Source of the DNA: Lates calcarifer | Lineage: Eukaryota; Chordata; Actinopteri; Centropomidae | Assembly: GCF_001640805.2 (NCBI RefSeq) | Contig: NC_066856.1 | Coordinates: 3,171,937-3,235,936, forward strand | Reading direction: 5' to 3' | Length of the DNA: 64,000 bases | Shown: positions 1-12,400 of the stretch, in pieces | How positions within the stretch are numbered: the stretch's first letter is position 1 | Layout: each line of letters starts with the position of its first letter | Position numbers and translations under genes: made by a program | Notes under the pieces: model-generated | What the model was told of the DNA's origin: nothing | Seen by the model: only the letters and a program-made list of their open reading frames with translations | The model's database searches: none

Positions 1-739
1 GTTGGCAGTGGGAGTGCGGAAACTCCATGACAGCACCATGTCCTGTTGTAGTGTCCCTTGAGCCACTTGCGCTAACAAATATGTGCGTTTGTGCAGACAA
101 ATGAATATGCAAGTGGTGGTGGTGGGGTAAAACCATGAGTGAGCTGAGGGGGACATGGCAGCAGCCCTGTAAAACTGCAAACAGGAACCAGATGAGGTGC
201 GATTAGCGCTGACAGACTGACAGACTGACAGGCAGGCTTCCCTCTCGCTCCCTCTGCTGAGGAGAGAAGTGATGTTTGGTCCGACCACAGACCCAAAACT
301 GTCCTAGCTAGATGGCAGCTTTACATCTGATCTCCCCAGTGAGGATCATATTCAGTAAAATGGGTTGATTATGAGGATGTGATAGAGCAGGAAAGGGTTG
401 CTTGTGTGTAAATGAAGTAGCAGTGCCAGACTGCTGAATCCCAGCTGGATTATGGGTCATAGAAGCAATTTGTCTCTCATTTGTAAGCATCTGCAGCATC
501 ACTTCTCATCCAAGCATTTCTCCTCCTGCAGGATTCATTTGTACTAAATAAGAGCTTCAGCAAATTGCCTAAAATGAAACATGAATTCATAACCGCATTC
601 TGGATCGATTTCCACATTTTCTCTCAGTTCCCATGGCCTCGCTGTGGTGAGGTTTCGGAACTCTCCTACTGAACGGTGCAGCAGTTGCAAAACGCAGACA
701 GCTGTGGAGTGGTCCAAGATGCCGGGCTCCAGGTTGGAC
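1..739. other. Non-coding stretch, no gene seen
   Basis: Reading frames here are short (the longest is about 70 codons on the minus strand) and have no convincing splice sites or recognisable domains. The only structure I see is a small tandem repeat at 211-236, listed separately. Intergenic or intronic sequence is the simplest reading. Confidence 0.6.
211..236. repeat. Short tandem repeat, GACAGACT unit
   Basis: About three units of GACAGACT run in tandem and decay into GACAGGCAGG. This is seen directly. It is a small imperfect microsatellite. Confidence 0.7.
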
Positions 740-900
740 TGACAGCGAGAGCTCCTTCACAGCCAATTTCTGTTTAATTAGATTTGAGACACAGACACCG
801 ACACGGCCAGGATTGGACGGTTCTCACGACCTGCGGAGAACTCCTCAGCGACACGATCTGCTGGTGCGTAATCACATTTAAGATGTCATTACCCCATCTA
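740..900. promoter_or_regulatory. Possible cis-regulatory block
   Basis: The block has mixed composition without simple repeats. It carries a CCAAT motif at 763-767 followed closely by TTTAATTAG (773-781), a homeodomain-type core. This texture is common in vertebrate conserved non-coding elements, but conservation cannot be tested from one sequence, so this is a weak suggestion. Confidence 0.15.
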
Positions 901-2329
901 TTCAAGAGAAGAGAATGGGACTGGCATCTGTGAACTGCAGTGAGTTTTCACTCCCAAGTATAACAGGACTGGAGGTGAAGCGCAGCAAGCACTGGAAATT
1001 AACTCCTCGCTGTTTTTGTTGACATATCTTGGCTTGCTGTTATACTGGCCAAGGGAGATCTTTAAATAGGATTTAAAGCAATGCACATGTTATATGTGTT
1101 TATCATCAAGGTAACAGAATAAGGCTTTTAGCCATGCTAGCTGCAGGGCTCTAGGGGTGGCAATGTCTCTCATGCTAATGCAGTTTCTTGCTCCAGCTCC
1201 CTCCACCACCCAACTAAGATTAAGAAGATAACTAAGATTTAATGTTCCTGTATGCTTCTTAGGGGAGGATTAGTTCAACAGAATCCTCATCCCTGTTGGG
1301 ATTCAGCAGAGCCTTTTCTGCCAAATCTGACAGTATAACCAGTTGCTGTAAATGACCAATTCCCTGATGTTAGTGTACATGAGTGGGTCTTTTCAAACTT
1401 CATGAAAAAACCTCCAAATGTATCCCTATGATAAATGGTCCTCAGAACTTTGTAGAAATCCCTTGAGGATGATTTCCATATTTCGTTATTCTCTTTGAAG
1501 CTTGTTTTCCATTAGTGTGTATTACATTTTGATGCCATGTATTGCATGCTGTTAATTAGACTGCCTCTTATTGAACAGTTCAGTGTATTTCTGCTCCAGT
1601 AGCAGAGTGAGTGACAGGGGCCTGCTGAGTACTCTGCTAATGAAACTCATTCCCCTACATGTCTGTCTCCACAGTAGCTTTACCTCCCCCGCAACCAGCT
1701 CCCCAAGTCTGCTGGCTGCAACACACATCACAGCTCCACTCAGCTTCTACCTGCTTCTCATAAAGCAGAGGAGCACTTATATCCGCTCCTCTTTACAGTG
1801 TGTATTCTCCTGTTTCCTACGTCTCTCCAACTGCAGAAAGAAAAAGAAGAGGAACTGCTCGGGCAGGAACAAAACGATGTCGTCCATGTCGACAAGCAGT
1901 AAAGTCTGCTGGGTGGGTGGGCCCCATGCAAAAGGTCATGGAAACGACAACATTACACACTCGCTGAAAAAATACAGATTCTGACAAGTTGATGTATTCT
2001 TACGTTTCCTGAAGCCAGTTAAAAAATGCATTTGAAATTCAGATGAACTTGTGTCCGTGTTAAGTGTCATTTTTTGTCAGGCCTCACATCCATAAATTAA
2101 AGTTTGTTATTTAAATTCGCTCTGATCTCCACAGAAGTATCCAGTTCATATAACAGGCCCTCACACCTCTTTCTCATGAAAATAAATATTGAGTGAGCGC
2201 AGCTTAATGTCAGAGCCTTTTTCTGGAGATCAGTATCACAGTAATTACATCAGCATCATCATCAACACTAACACAAAGTTTGTTATGTCAATATCATAAT
2301 ACAATCAGTATGTGATCTCAAAGTAATTA

Positions 2330-2343
2330 CTTGTGATCACAAG
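2330..2343. repeat. Perfect 14-base palindrome CTTGTGATCACAAG
   Basis: The sequence equals its own reverse complement over 14 bases. It sits between two GTAATTA motifs, at about 2323-2329 and again near 2361. The core could be a dimeric protein-binding site or simply chance. Confidence 0.6.
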
Positions 2344-2616
2344 GAAACAGCCTATGACAAGTAATTATCAGCACGCCGTACATAATGCACTGCTGTCTTT
2401 TGTCATCTGCTGTGTATCACTCTAATGAAACCAGACTCTTGAATATGTGAATCTACACTGTCTCAGTTATTGGCTGAGCTCTGATTGTATCCACAACCAG
2501 TGGCTGTGACCATTAGGTGAGAAGGCACGCACTCTCTGTGGCTGCTGCTGTAGATGTAGCCAGCGGCTGGTTACTCTCTACAGCCCCCAGGTTAAAACCA
2601 GACCAGATATGAGAGT

Positions 2617-2643
2617 TACTATTAGTACTATTACTATTACTAT
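2617..2643. repeat. Imperfect ATT/ACT trinucleotide repeat
   Basis: Alternating ACT and ATT triplets form a short imperfect trinucleotide microsatellite. Confidence 0.6.
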
Positions 2644-3693
2644 AGCTTCACCACAACACTCTCAGCCTGTCAGTTACCCTGCACAATTACTGCATATACT
2701 TTTCCATACATCAAAGTAACCAGGTACACTCCTACACGTGATTTAACTGCAGCTTCACATGAGCATGATGGCTACCTTGTGTAAACTACATTTCTTTGGA
2801 GCACTAGCTGTGCATGTCCTCAGAAATCAATGCTTTGTCTCTGCAAGACGCAATTAAACACAGAAACTTCTTATATTGAACAAACTATTGTGAAATGGTG
2901 AACAAAATGCTAGGAGGGAGTGAGCAGAGCAGTAATAAATATGAGCAAGAGTCACTTTGTGGTGTAACGGCCACTTGAGACTGATAAGCAGCTTTGTTTT
3001 CATATGAAAATCACCAACTGCCTACAGTGACTTAAAGAACATGAATTCACTTACTCACTTAGATAGTCTAGAAAACATGGGTGTCGATTTGAACTGGAAA
3101 AGAAAATGGCAGAGTGAAACAAGAGTGAGACAACAAAGAGAAAAAGCAACACATTTAAAGAAAATGAGAGACAAACAGAGGAAGGGCAGCAGTGTGTGCT
3201 TCAGGTACTGTCTCAGGCAGAGCAGAGACAGGAAGAAATGCCCAGCAGGAGGGCTGCCTCATTATGATATCCTGTTACAGCCTGGAGCAGCCTACCAGCT
3301 ACAGTTAACCCCCACCCCACCCCTCTCCCTCCTTCTGTCTGTCCTACACAAGACAGTCGCAGAAACACAAGCATTAATGCAAATTAGGAAGAGAAAGATG
3401 CATCTTTTCATTTAAACTTGTTCCCTTCTTTTGCAGCTCAGTTTCATTCCTTTATGTCTTCAGCCCCCACCTCCTCAGTTTGTGTTCTGCTCAGTTTTCA
3501 TAGCGCATGATGATTATACGTCATTCAGGCTGCTCTACCTTTTCATTTCCATGGAACCAACTCCCAATTACACTCATCAAAGATGGGGAGTGGAGGAGGG
3601 GGCCGCAGGTTTGGTTACAGTCTCAAGCGCCACTAGACTTCCTGTTGCTAAGTAAAAGAGCATTAGGAAAACTGAGGGGATGTTTTTTTCCCC

Positions 3694-3719
3694 TTCTTCT
3701 TCTTCTTCTTCTTCTTCTC
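3694..3719. repeat. (TTC)n microsatellite
   Basis: About eight to nine TTC units follow a T-run and C-run. The minus-strand frames with runs of Arg or Lys across it are translations of this repeat, not genes. Confidence 0.9.
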
Positions 3720-6083
3720 CGAACGATAAAAGTCAGTGTTTTCCAGACATGACGTGCATCTCCAAAATGGCTGTTCAAAGAATGCAGTAAAAGTCTGAAA
3801 CAGATGCATCGCAGCACAGTGAATGCTGGGTTGTTTAGTCAGAGGCACATCAAGGCCTGCTAAAAACAGGCATTACAACACCACTGGAGAGACAACATCT
3901 CGTTCAGGATCTCAGGAAGAGACAGACTTTGGATTACATTTGGAAAAACAAGACAGCCTCATTGTGATCTCAGCTTTACCCTGATAGAAACTCAGATCCA
4001 AATACAATATTCACACACCAATAACTTTTGATGATGAAGGTTCAAGTTTCAGTTCCTTCTGTGATGAGTCACCAGCACTGAAGCATCACTTCTCTTCTTG
4101 TCCTTGACTCATTAGTCCCATTGGCAGCTACCTTTGCCTCACCAGAAACTGTTTCAATTTTATGTTTGCCATTAGCAGAGGTGCTGAGAGGCTCGAAAAT
4201 GTAACGAGTTTTTCAACAAAGCCACAACTTTATGAGTTTTCAGGAGAAGACGTACCACACAGTGAGACGCTGGGGAAGCACAGACGGTAGTTTTTTCATG
4301 TGTGTGCGTAGCTCTTCACTTATAGTGAATTCGTATAAATTCCATGCTCTGAGTTGATACCACAGACGCCAAACCAAAGTGTAATTGCATGCAAGTTTAC
4401 GAGATCCATTTGGTGTTTTGGGTGATTCGGCAAAACGAACAAAAGTGTGTACACTATGTCTGTGTCTAGAGGTTGTCTTCACAGACACATACCCACAGCC
4501 ACACACACCCACACAGACATATAGACATTAACAGGCTTACATTGTCTTTATGTGGGAGGCGTCAGCGCAGAGCAAGATTATGTCTGCCCTGTCTGTGTTT
4601 TCCCTCGTTTACTACCAAATTATGTGAAGCAGTTCAGAGTTTAATTGAATCAAGTCATTATTTGGGTTTCAGTAAATGCCATCCATCCACATCCAACCGT
4701 CAGGAGAGGAAGAGAGCAGGGGAAACGGTCCAGCAGTTAACCAGCGATATATGAGCGAGGTTCATGTTAATAAACATCTGATCTCTGTATGAACTCAGCA
4801 GCAGAGGTTGGACAGGACTGGAAGTGATGTACTGGTCTGTGGCGTGGTATACTCAACACATTATGGTGTGACATCATATGAATCAGGGTGGGGTCAGTCG
4901 TCCCAGCAGAAGAGGTCATACCTCTCCCCTAAGCTTGTTTGTGTAACTGTAGCCGGGAGTTGTCAGTTTGGATCTGATGAAGATGCATCAAAATGCTGCT
5001 TGTGCTTATAATTAAAGGGTTAGTTTGCCTAAGATAAAAAAAAACATAAACGTGAACTCTAGCAATCGTAGTGTAATTGTCATTCTGTGCATTTGAGAAA
5101 CATACCTTTTATAAAAACCATATATATAATTATGTTTAATACAGAACTTCAAAAATAGTTCAAAGGTAGTTTAGCCATTATAACATGTTGTGAAGATTCT
5201 GTGCTTGGTTGGATGTTGATCTTTAACCCTCTGATCACTGTCAAATGCATTTCTACAGTAATGCTTCTATTCAACCAAACAGTTCCAGATACAGCCAAGG
5301 AGCCAAGGAGAGAGAGTATACATTCCCATCTATGTTTATTATTTACTGTCTCATGATCTGATGTTTGAATGGGTGCAGAGGAAACATAATTGCCATGATC
5401 TGTTGAATGTTTATGGCTATTTCAATTCCTATTTAATCCTGTTGTAGTATATTACAGTAATTAAATAAACAGCACTTTATAATTCTCTTTCTGACACATG
5501 GCACAGGAGCTTCATTTAGAACCCGGTGTGTGTAAGGTTCCTACAATGGTTCCTTGGCTCCTAGAAACGTCTCTACAGTGGAAACAAGGCTGTAAGTGTA
5601 TTCCAGTTGCTTGTTGTTAATAGTGACAAACTGGGATTATTTCATTGCTTTATCAGGATGAGCTTTAGTTAGTATCCTTCTTGTAGGGATTCAGTGTCTT
5701 GTTCAAGTTCATTTCAGCAGGGTGGATGTTCGAGCCCTGATCTTCAGGTTGCCTCCCTGTTTTCTGTTTCCTTTACGTCACAGCTCCAACATCTCTCTCC
5801 ATAAATTGTTCATTGACAATCTGGGAACTGCAACGAGCCCTGCTACATTATGAGCTTGTAAAAGGCCCAATCAAACATCATGTAGTTTCTGACACCTCTG
5901 TTTGGACACATTTCTCTCCCTGGTGTTGTTTTCTGTGGTACACTGCCAGAGGCGCTTGTTGTCATGATAATGTGTACCTCGCTATGGCCTGGGAATGGTT
6001 TACCACGGTAATTAGTGCTTGTGAGCAGTGCTAAAGAAATAAGAAGAAGCACCTGGTGACAAGCCAGCATTCACAGTCACATG
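3720..6083. other. Non-coding stretch
   Basis: No exon-like segment with paired splice sites was found. CA-rich patches occur around 4485-4520 and an AT-rich patch around 5100-5160. A fragment similar to a common fish dispersed repeat lies near 5690-5750 and is listed separately. At about 5014 a short motif resembles the terminus of a fish inverted-repeat element, but I cannot find its partner. Confidence 0.55.
5688..5750. repeat. Probable fish dispersed-repeat fragment
   Basis: The segment contains the phrases 'cagtgtcttg', 'ttcagcaggg' and a B-box-like 'gttcgagccc'. From memory, close versions of this order (stop-list phrase, then TTCGA-type motif) recur in teleost introns. It has no complete tRNA fold and no A box that I can place, so I do not call a tRNA or intact SINE. 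Confidence 0.35.
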
Positions 6084-6102
6084 CACACACACACACACAC
6101 AC
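6084..6102. repeat. (CA)n microsatellite
   Basis: A run of about nine CA units, seen directly. The cysteine/valine-rich minus-strand frames across it are artefacts of the repeat. Confidence 0.9.
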
Positions 6103-8675
6103 CTGGGGAGTTGTAGGAGGAACAGCTGGTTTTCAGTGCTAAGTTCAAAGTTTTGGCTGCATTTTTCCCTCTCTTCACAAACACACAGGCGTGAGAACAC
6201 AAACACGGGGTGACCACTGTCTTGTTAGGGATGTTCCCTCCGGATGGTAAACTGGGACAAGAAAGACCTGAAGAAGTGTTCGCTCTGCTCTCCCGCCACA
6301 CCTTCCAAAACATGAAGGCGTTTGAACAATGACAGTTCTTTTCTGCCATAATTTTCTGGGAACAGAAGCTTTCCACCAAACTGTGTAATTCCAGCAGCTC
6401 CAGACCTGTCATTTAACCCCCGAAACTGGTTTCAACCAGCTCGACGGGACTTTCTGACTGCTCTGAGAGACAACAGAGAAATGCTGACTTAAAGCAGAAG
6501 CTTTGCCTTTTCAGATCTGTTGTGGTTTCGGGGTTGAATTGGATTTGTCAATAGGACACTTCAGTAATTATCTCAAAAATCTACTTATGCTATCAGGAGG
6601 GATGACATCAAAGCCTCTAAAGCCAAACTGAAATTTGAATTATTTTCACTTTTTCTGTGAGGAAATATAAACTATAATGACAATACAGCTATTGTGCTGA
6701 TTTTTCTGGTTTTCAAAAGAGCATTTTTTTTTTTTTTGTTTGTCATTTTTTTATTTTGTTTTTGGAAAAAGTTGTGGAAACAGCTTCAAGCTAAGAGCAC
6801 CGAAGCCTCAGTGGCAGACGCTGACAGAAATCACCCCGCCCCCCCTTTTTTTTCCAACAGGCATAGCATTGATTATCAACTGTTTTTACTTTAAGTCATC
6901 TGTCTAAGTCATCTTTACAACATTCAATATTTTAGAGGACCCATTGTATTGTGTTGTATTCCCCTCAGATAGTGGATGCTAGTTCACCTAGCCTGCTAAT
7001 GTTAGCTCACCCCTCATTTACGTTCATGTTTTTCCAACACCTGTGGGTCATTGACAGCTCCCACACACTCAGTGCTGTGTTTGTCTCACATTATACATCA
7101 GAGGGGGTATAGCCTCTTCTGGCTCTTTTCTTGCAAGTATCAAGCACTACTACCAAAAACAAAAACATTTGTAAAAGCATTACACGCCAAAGCTCATCCT
7201 TTGCCACCGCTCACAGACTTTGTGAGTGCCTGGGACAGCTTTCGTAGGTCCCATTACCCTGTCATTTGAGCCTTGAGAAACCTCTCATCTTCCCTCCGTT
7301 TCTCCCTTCATTTTATCCTTAGGGCTCTGTTCCAGCGCCAACTCATAATGGCCACTAAACATAGATCCCTGACGTTTACATAGACAGAGACAGAGGTGGA
7401 CATTTGCATGTGGTGCAGAGCGAGTGGTAAAAAGAGGTGAAGTTTGAGAGTAGCTTGCAGGCTCTTTGTGATATATCAGGAAAAATGTCCTGGACCATTT
7501 AATCTGGTGAGGCCTTATTCAAGGCTTAAGAAGTGTCATTACTTGACATTATGAATCATTATGGGATTTGGGACTTCTTGTAGGCCAAGATCCACAGGAG
7601 AGGCTCTGTTCACCTTATGCTGTAATGCACAGATAGAGTTGGCACCGTCTATTGTCTGATGTCGACAAATTTCAGTTTTTGCCTTTAACCAAGCCACAAT
7701 CCCAGTTTTGCATGTATTGTGTCATTATATAATTATATTAATAGCATTTTAGAAAATGACCTAGTGCACATGCCAGTTATTCAGCCCATAGGAAGCGTTA
7801 GCATATAGAGGGCAGTGACGTCGCTCATAAGCTCACTGTTTCCATTCCAGCGGCGCAGGATGATGTCAAAGCCTGAGGTGCCAAACATGAACATTTACAG
7901 GGCTCAAAAACTTAAACATACAGTCACATTAAAACAAGGTCATGTTCCTGATTACTGAGCTGAACCAACAACTCCATGACCAATGGCTTATTAGCATTCA
8001 TAATGAGTGATTAAAGGTCAAGAATGAAGAGAGAATAGTAGCTTCTGTATGTGTCTCTGTGTGACCAGGCACATGCTTTTAAGGATCAAACAAATAGACA
8101 TATTCAGACAAAGCAGTAATAATTGATTTTTTCCCACTTGGGACAGTGGAACAGTCTGTAAACACAACACTGACACCAAATACTTGTAAATTTACAAATC
8201 TAGAAGACACAGAGAAACATTAGCATTAATATGGAGTCATGTTTCCGGCCACCTGATGAATGTAAGTTCAGTATGTCCTTTAAGCCCTGTCTCGGTCTCC
8301 ACCAGCTCCTGAGGGACAAATTTGGCTCTTTAGCTAAACTGTGTTCACCAGCTAGCTGACTTTGTCTGCCTGCCACTTGGTGCAGGTCGGGTAGTGTACA
8401 GTGAAGTCATAATAGCTTTTTGACTGAAAACAGCTGCAGTAAAACATAATCTGGCAAAAGTTTCTTCAAACTGTATTTCTGTACAGTACTTAGTTACTTT
8501 CCACCACTGCAAAGCGATGCCTTGTATGAGTGCTGATGGGTGAAAAGTTCAATGGGTGTCATTTGCATGTTGAAAAAACCTTTGAAGACCAAATTCGCAG
8601 AAAATAAATCACTGTCCTCATGAAGTAAATAAATGTAATTAGCGTTTTAGTGCAGCTGCTCCATTCCCAACTCCC
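6103..8675. other. Non-coding stretch
   Basis: No gene supported. A T-run of about 14 bases is at 6724-6737. The region 6960-7020 has the 'gctaatgttagct' wording frequent in fish repeats. All reading frames are under about 115 codons and none has both a recognisable motif and splice context. Confidence 0.6.
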
Positions 8676-8702
8676 TGTGTGCGTGTGTGTGCGTGTGTGT
8701 GC
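8676..8702. repeat. Interrupted (TG)n microsatellite
   Basis: TG dinucleotides interrupted twice by GCG, with a small 'gcatgcgatgcatg' motif just downstream. Confidence 0.85.
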
Positions 8703-8959
8703 ATGCGATGCATGACATGTGTTTAAGCTTAACAAGCAGCTCTCTGAATGTTTACCCTCAGCGTTTTGTTTGTCCTGTCGGCCCCTCGCTTTCATTCTGT
8801 GTTTGCAGAAGAAGAGAAGGGAAGAAAAAGAAAAAGAAGAAGTAAGGGATGATGGGATGGGACTGGGAAATGCTCACGTCAGCAGAGGAGTAGAAACAGA
8901 TAGTGGGCAAATATTTACTGTGCTGTCTGTTGGACTTCCCAGGAGGCCTGCTTAATGAA

Positions 8960-9150
8960 AGATGGAGGGGTGTTTAGAGGAGGGCCCGGCTGTTCAATTA
9001 GCAGCTCCCACCAGCAGACAGTAGTTTGTGTACACTCAGCTACTGTGGCACTGGAGGAAGGAGGGGGTGGGTGTATATGTGTGCTGAAGATGTGAGCCTT
9101 GTGTGTGTTAATTAAAGCATCTTGCACATTCCTTCATTTTGACTGTGAGT
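8960..9150. promoter_or_regulatory. Weak enhancer-like block
   Basis: A repeat-poor stretch with a CAATTAG motif near 8995 and a perfect TTAATTAA at 9108-9115, both homeodomain-compatible. This is a candidate only, since such motifs also occur by chance. Confidence 0.15.
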
Positions 9151-9221
9151 GGTGTTTTCAGGGCGGGCACGTGGTCGTGGTCAGATAGGCACTGCTGGGT
9201 CTGGGGAGGGAGCTGGTGAAA

Positions 9222-9242
9222 TGTGTGTGTGTGTGTGTGTGT
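9222..9242. repeat. (TG)n microsatellite
   Basis: About ten uninterrupted TG units. Confidence 0.9.
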
Positions 9243-9399
9243 TCATTATGTAAACAGTGTTCATGTTGTCCAGTGACAGCCCCCAGGGGGATGTTTAGAC
9301 AGAGGCCTTCATCAACTTACGCTAAATCCATTAGTACCAGACACACACACATACTCACATGTGCTTCAATACATACAGTACACACAAACACACACTTTC

Positions 9400-9420
9400 A
9401 TTCTTTCTTTCTTTCTTTCT
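9400..9420. repeat. (TTTC)n microsatellite
   Basis: Five tandem TTTC-type tetranucleotides, immediately preceded by a CA-rich patch (about 9343-9396). Confidence 0.85.
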
Positions 9421-12400
9421 GGGAGTAGGGAGTAGCAGGGAGATAAAGGAAGGAGCCACACTCACTTGCCAACATAAGATAACCCTCATATCTGCATGTA
9501 TGTGTGAGTATAAGAGTGTGTGTTGTAAGGAGGGAGGTGTTACAGCTTTACCTCACATTTCTGAAAAACAGCTCACTAAAAAATGCCCATAAGGCTTTGA
9601 GGTTTCCATCCAACAAACAATACCATTCTCTTTATGTCACTGAGTGCCCTGTTTCAGCCTGCACTGTATCCAGCTCTCATTTCCCTTAAGTTAATCAAAA
9701 TCATACACGCACAACGCTCTGCAAACAGCCATCACAACTCCAAACTGACAAAATGTATAGGTCTCTGTAATGAAATGAAACAAATGAAAGAGGCGACCAA
9801 GGTTTGAGAAAATGGGCACATAATTGCCTCAGTGCACATTTAGACATCAGAGGACAGTTGTCTCTTTTTGTTCCCACTTGTTTTGTAACTGTTACATGCT
9901 TAGCCATGGCAGCTCCTGTCACAGCAGAGAAGTCTGAGCAGGAGAGGATACAACCAGTGTTACTGGGAGGGAAAAGAACTGGAACTTAAACTGGAGCATA
10001 AGCAAAAATTCTAATATAATAGAGAACATTAAAATGTTAAGGATATGGGGAAAAAGGGAAATATTACATTTTCTTAACCAGCAGCTGGTCTATCGAGCAT
10101 TTTAGCCTCTTCCAGCTGATTGTTTTGGTTTTACGGCCTGCACATTCACCGTTTCTTTTCTTCTCTTTTATTTTTTTTCTCATGCATAATTACAGCTTAT
10201 TTGCATTCCCTTCCCATTCTTCTCTCAACTTTCTATCACTGCAAGCATTTTCTGACCTTGTTTACTGTAAACTGTGGTGATTCCTCAGCAGGAAATGACT
10301 ACTTTTGAATGTGCGGTTTATGTGAAGTTGGAGTGGAGCCTGATTTAAACCAGTCTGCTCCTCTTATAAAAATCTGTCTATTTCTCTATGAAAATTGATA
10401 AATACCAAAAAGAATGAGAGCCTTAAATATAACTGAGGTTTAAGTTGATATAAGTGGCTCATCTGTCTGTAGCTTCATACAGACAGATGTAAGAGTGGTA
10501 TTAATCTTCTCATATTACTCTTGTCATGATAGCTGATAAGCACCTAAGAGGATAAAAATGATGTAAGTGGTTTATCAGCCATGTTTGTATCTGTGCTTAT
10601 ATCCCATGTGGAAATATGGGTAAGTCACATAAGATACAATGTTTCCACCTCTGCCCTGGAAATTAATTTGGTCAGCCTCGACAAAGTTAACATCCACACG
10701 GTGAATACAAACTACATTCGTCAGCACTTTGAATGGGCTTTACAGGTGCATAAGGAAGGTTGCGTGTCATGTCTGCGATGATGCATGATGCTGCCACAGC
10801 TTTAACATGCATGTACTGCAGTTGGACACAGTCCTGTCTGACTCAGACGCAGCACCTGCACAGGAGAATCAAACTGGACCTTATGGGAGTGGAAAGTGTT
10901 TGAAGTGATGAGATGTGATTTGAGGCAAGAAGCTAATCAAGCACTTGGTAATGACGCCTCTCTTCCTCTTCTTGTTGTTTCTATTGTTGCTTGAATTGCG
11001 TAAAGGCTTAAGGACATTTTTAAGGCTGTGTCACCAGCTCACCCTGGAAGCACTTATCTCATTCTTATCAGGAACTCTTCCTCTTTCCTTCCTCTAGTGC
11101 ACCACTTAACTAAGGATGCCCACCACACTATGTTTGGAAAGGGGGTCTTAGGAGTGAGACGACTGACTCATCAGACCACAGACGGATTTACTCACACAAC
11201 ACACATACACGCATACAATGTCCAAGTGTGCAATCTGCAGCCCTCAGGTACTCTAAACACACACACGCCATGTTGCGTGCTCTCCCTGTGTTTAGTCTTA
11301 AAAAGTCCAGGAAACGCCCCTCCTTTGAAGCTCCTAAGAAGCCTGAGCGTGCCTTCCAGCGTCTCCCCTGCTCTGGGTTTAGAGTTGCTGTGGCCTATAT
11401 GGATTCAGTTAGAGCCTCACTATAAGAACGTTCATATTTTGTCTTTATGGGCATGTAAAACATTCTGTTTATATTATAATGCACCACAGAATGGTCTATT
11501 AGCTATAATAGGGCTATTGGCAAACCTCCAAATAATGAATAAAATAAACAATGCGTATATTCATCCCCGTCACAGCTAGTCCTGCTAAATGGAGTAACAG
11601 AGAAACCCTGAGACACGGGCGATAAAAGCAGTTTAAGAATAATTCAGTGTCTTGAATTGAATTAGCCGTTGTAGCCCCAAGCGGTGCGGAGAGAACACAT
11701 AAAACATGAGATTTGTCAAATGCACTTACTTTGCTGCTGGGACTGCTCGGGTTCCTTCAGCAACCTCTCCCTGGGATTTTCGGAGAATACAGAAGTAGCA
11801 TTCTCTTTTTAACTAGACATGTTAATGTGTTACAGTACTTTTTTTTTTTTTATTGCTGTTCTCCTTGATTCAGAGAAAGAGAGATTTACTCTGCTTTGAC
11901 AAGCACAGGGTTGCTCTTTTGTTGGCTATTGAACATCCCAGACATCAGAAAGACACAGATACATGTGTGTGCTGGTCAAAGAAATAACTCTACATATTCA
12001 GTGAAGTGGGACGTAACAGTTAAGCTCCTGGCTATAACGTTTTTGCTCTTTGATGATGAATGGATTAGATTTTTGCTGATTGTAACATTCAGAATGATTA
12101 TCCATAGTATGTAATTGTGACAATAAATCATAGAAGATTAAACTCTTTCAAACATTCAATGAAGCCTGGAGGATCCCAATAACAACCAGTGTTCACAGCC
12201 CTTTTCCACTATATGAACTTTTCTAGGAACTTTTTTGGGCATTTTTCCCTTATACTGATAAAAAGTAAATTGAGGAGAGAAAGGTGGATATGACATGCAG
12301 CAACAGTCCTCAGCTACAATTGAACAGTAATGGTTATGTGGTATGTGGCATTACCATTAGGTCAGAGGGATGTCCCACAACTTAAGAACTTTACCTGCAT

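Larger units (their letters stand above)
901..3693. other. Non-coding stretch
   Basis: No supported gene. The longest frames (137 codons at 1571-1984 and 124 codons at 3041-3415, both +) have no exon boundaries or family resemblance and contain lysine/arginine-rich low-complexity runs, so I treat them as chance. A 14-base perfect palindrome (2330-2343) and an imperfect ATT/ACT repeat (2617-2643) are listed separately. Confidence 0.6.

Noticed and set aside
1571..1984. 137-codon frame (+)
   Set aside because: Contains a Lys/Arg low-complexity run. No splice signals or family resemblance.
3623..3848. Minus-strand frames with Arg or Lys runs
   Set aside because: They are translations of the (TTC)n microsatellite.
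5720..5745. B-box-like GTTCGAGCCC suggesting a tRNA gene
   Set aside because: No A box at the right distance and no cloverleaf. More likely an old dispersed repeat.
10577..10618. ATG-containing segment before a GTAAGT donor (Met-Phe-Val-Ser-Val-Leu-Ile...)
   Set aside because: The acceptor before it lacks a pyrimidine tract. The peptide is short and unsupported.
11028..11579. Longest open frame in the window, 183 codons (+)
   Set aside because: Length is within chance for 64 kb of six-frame sequence. It runs through CA-rich DNA and has no domain, signal peptide or neighbouring exon.
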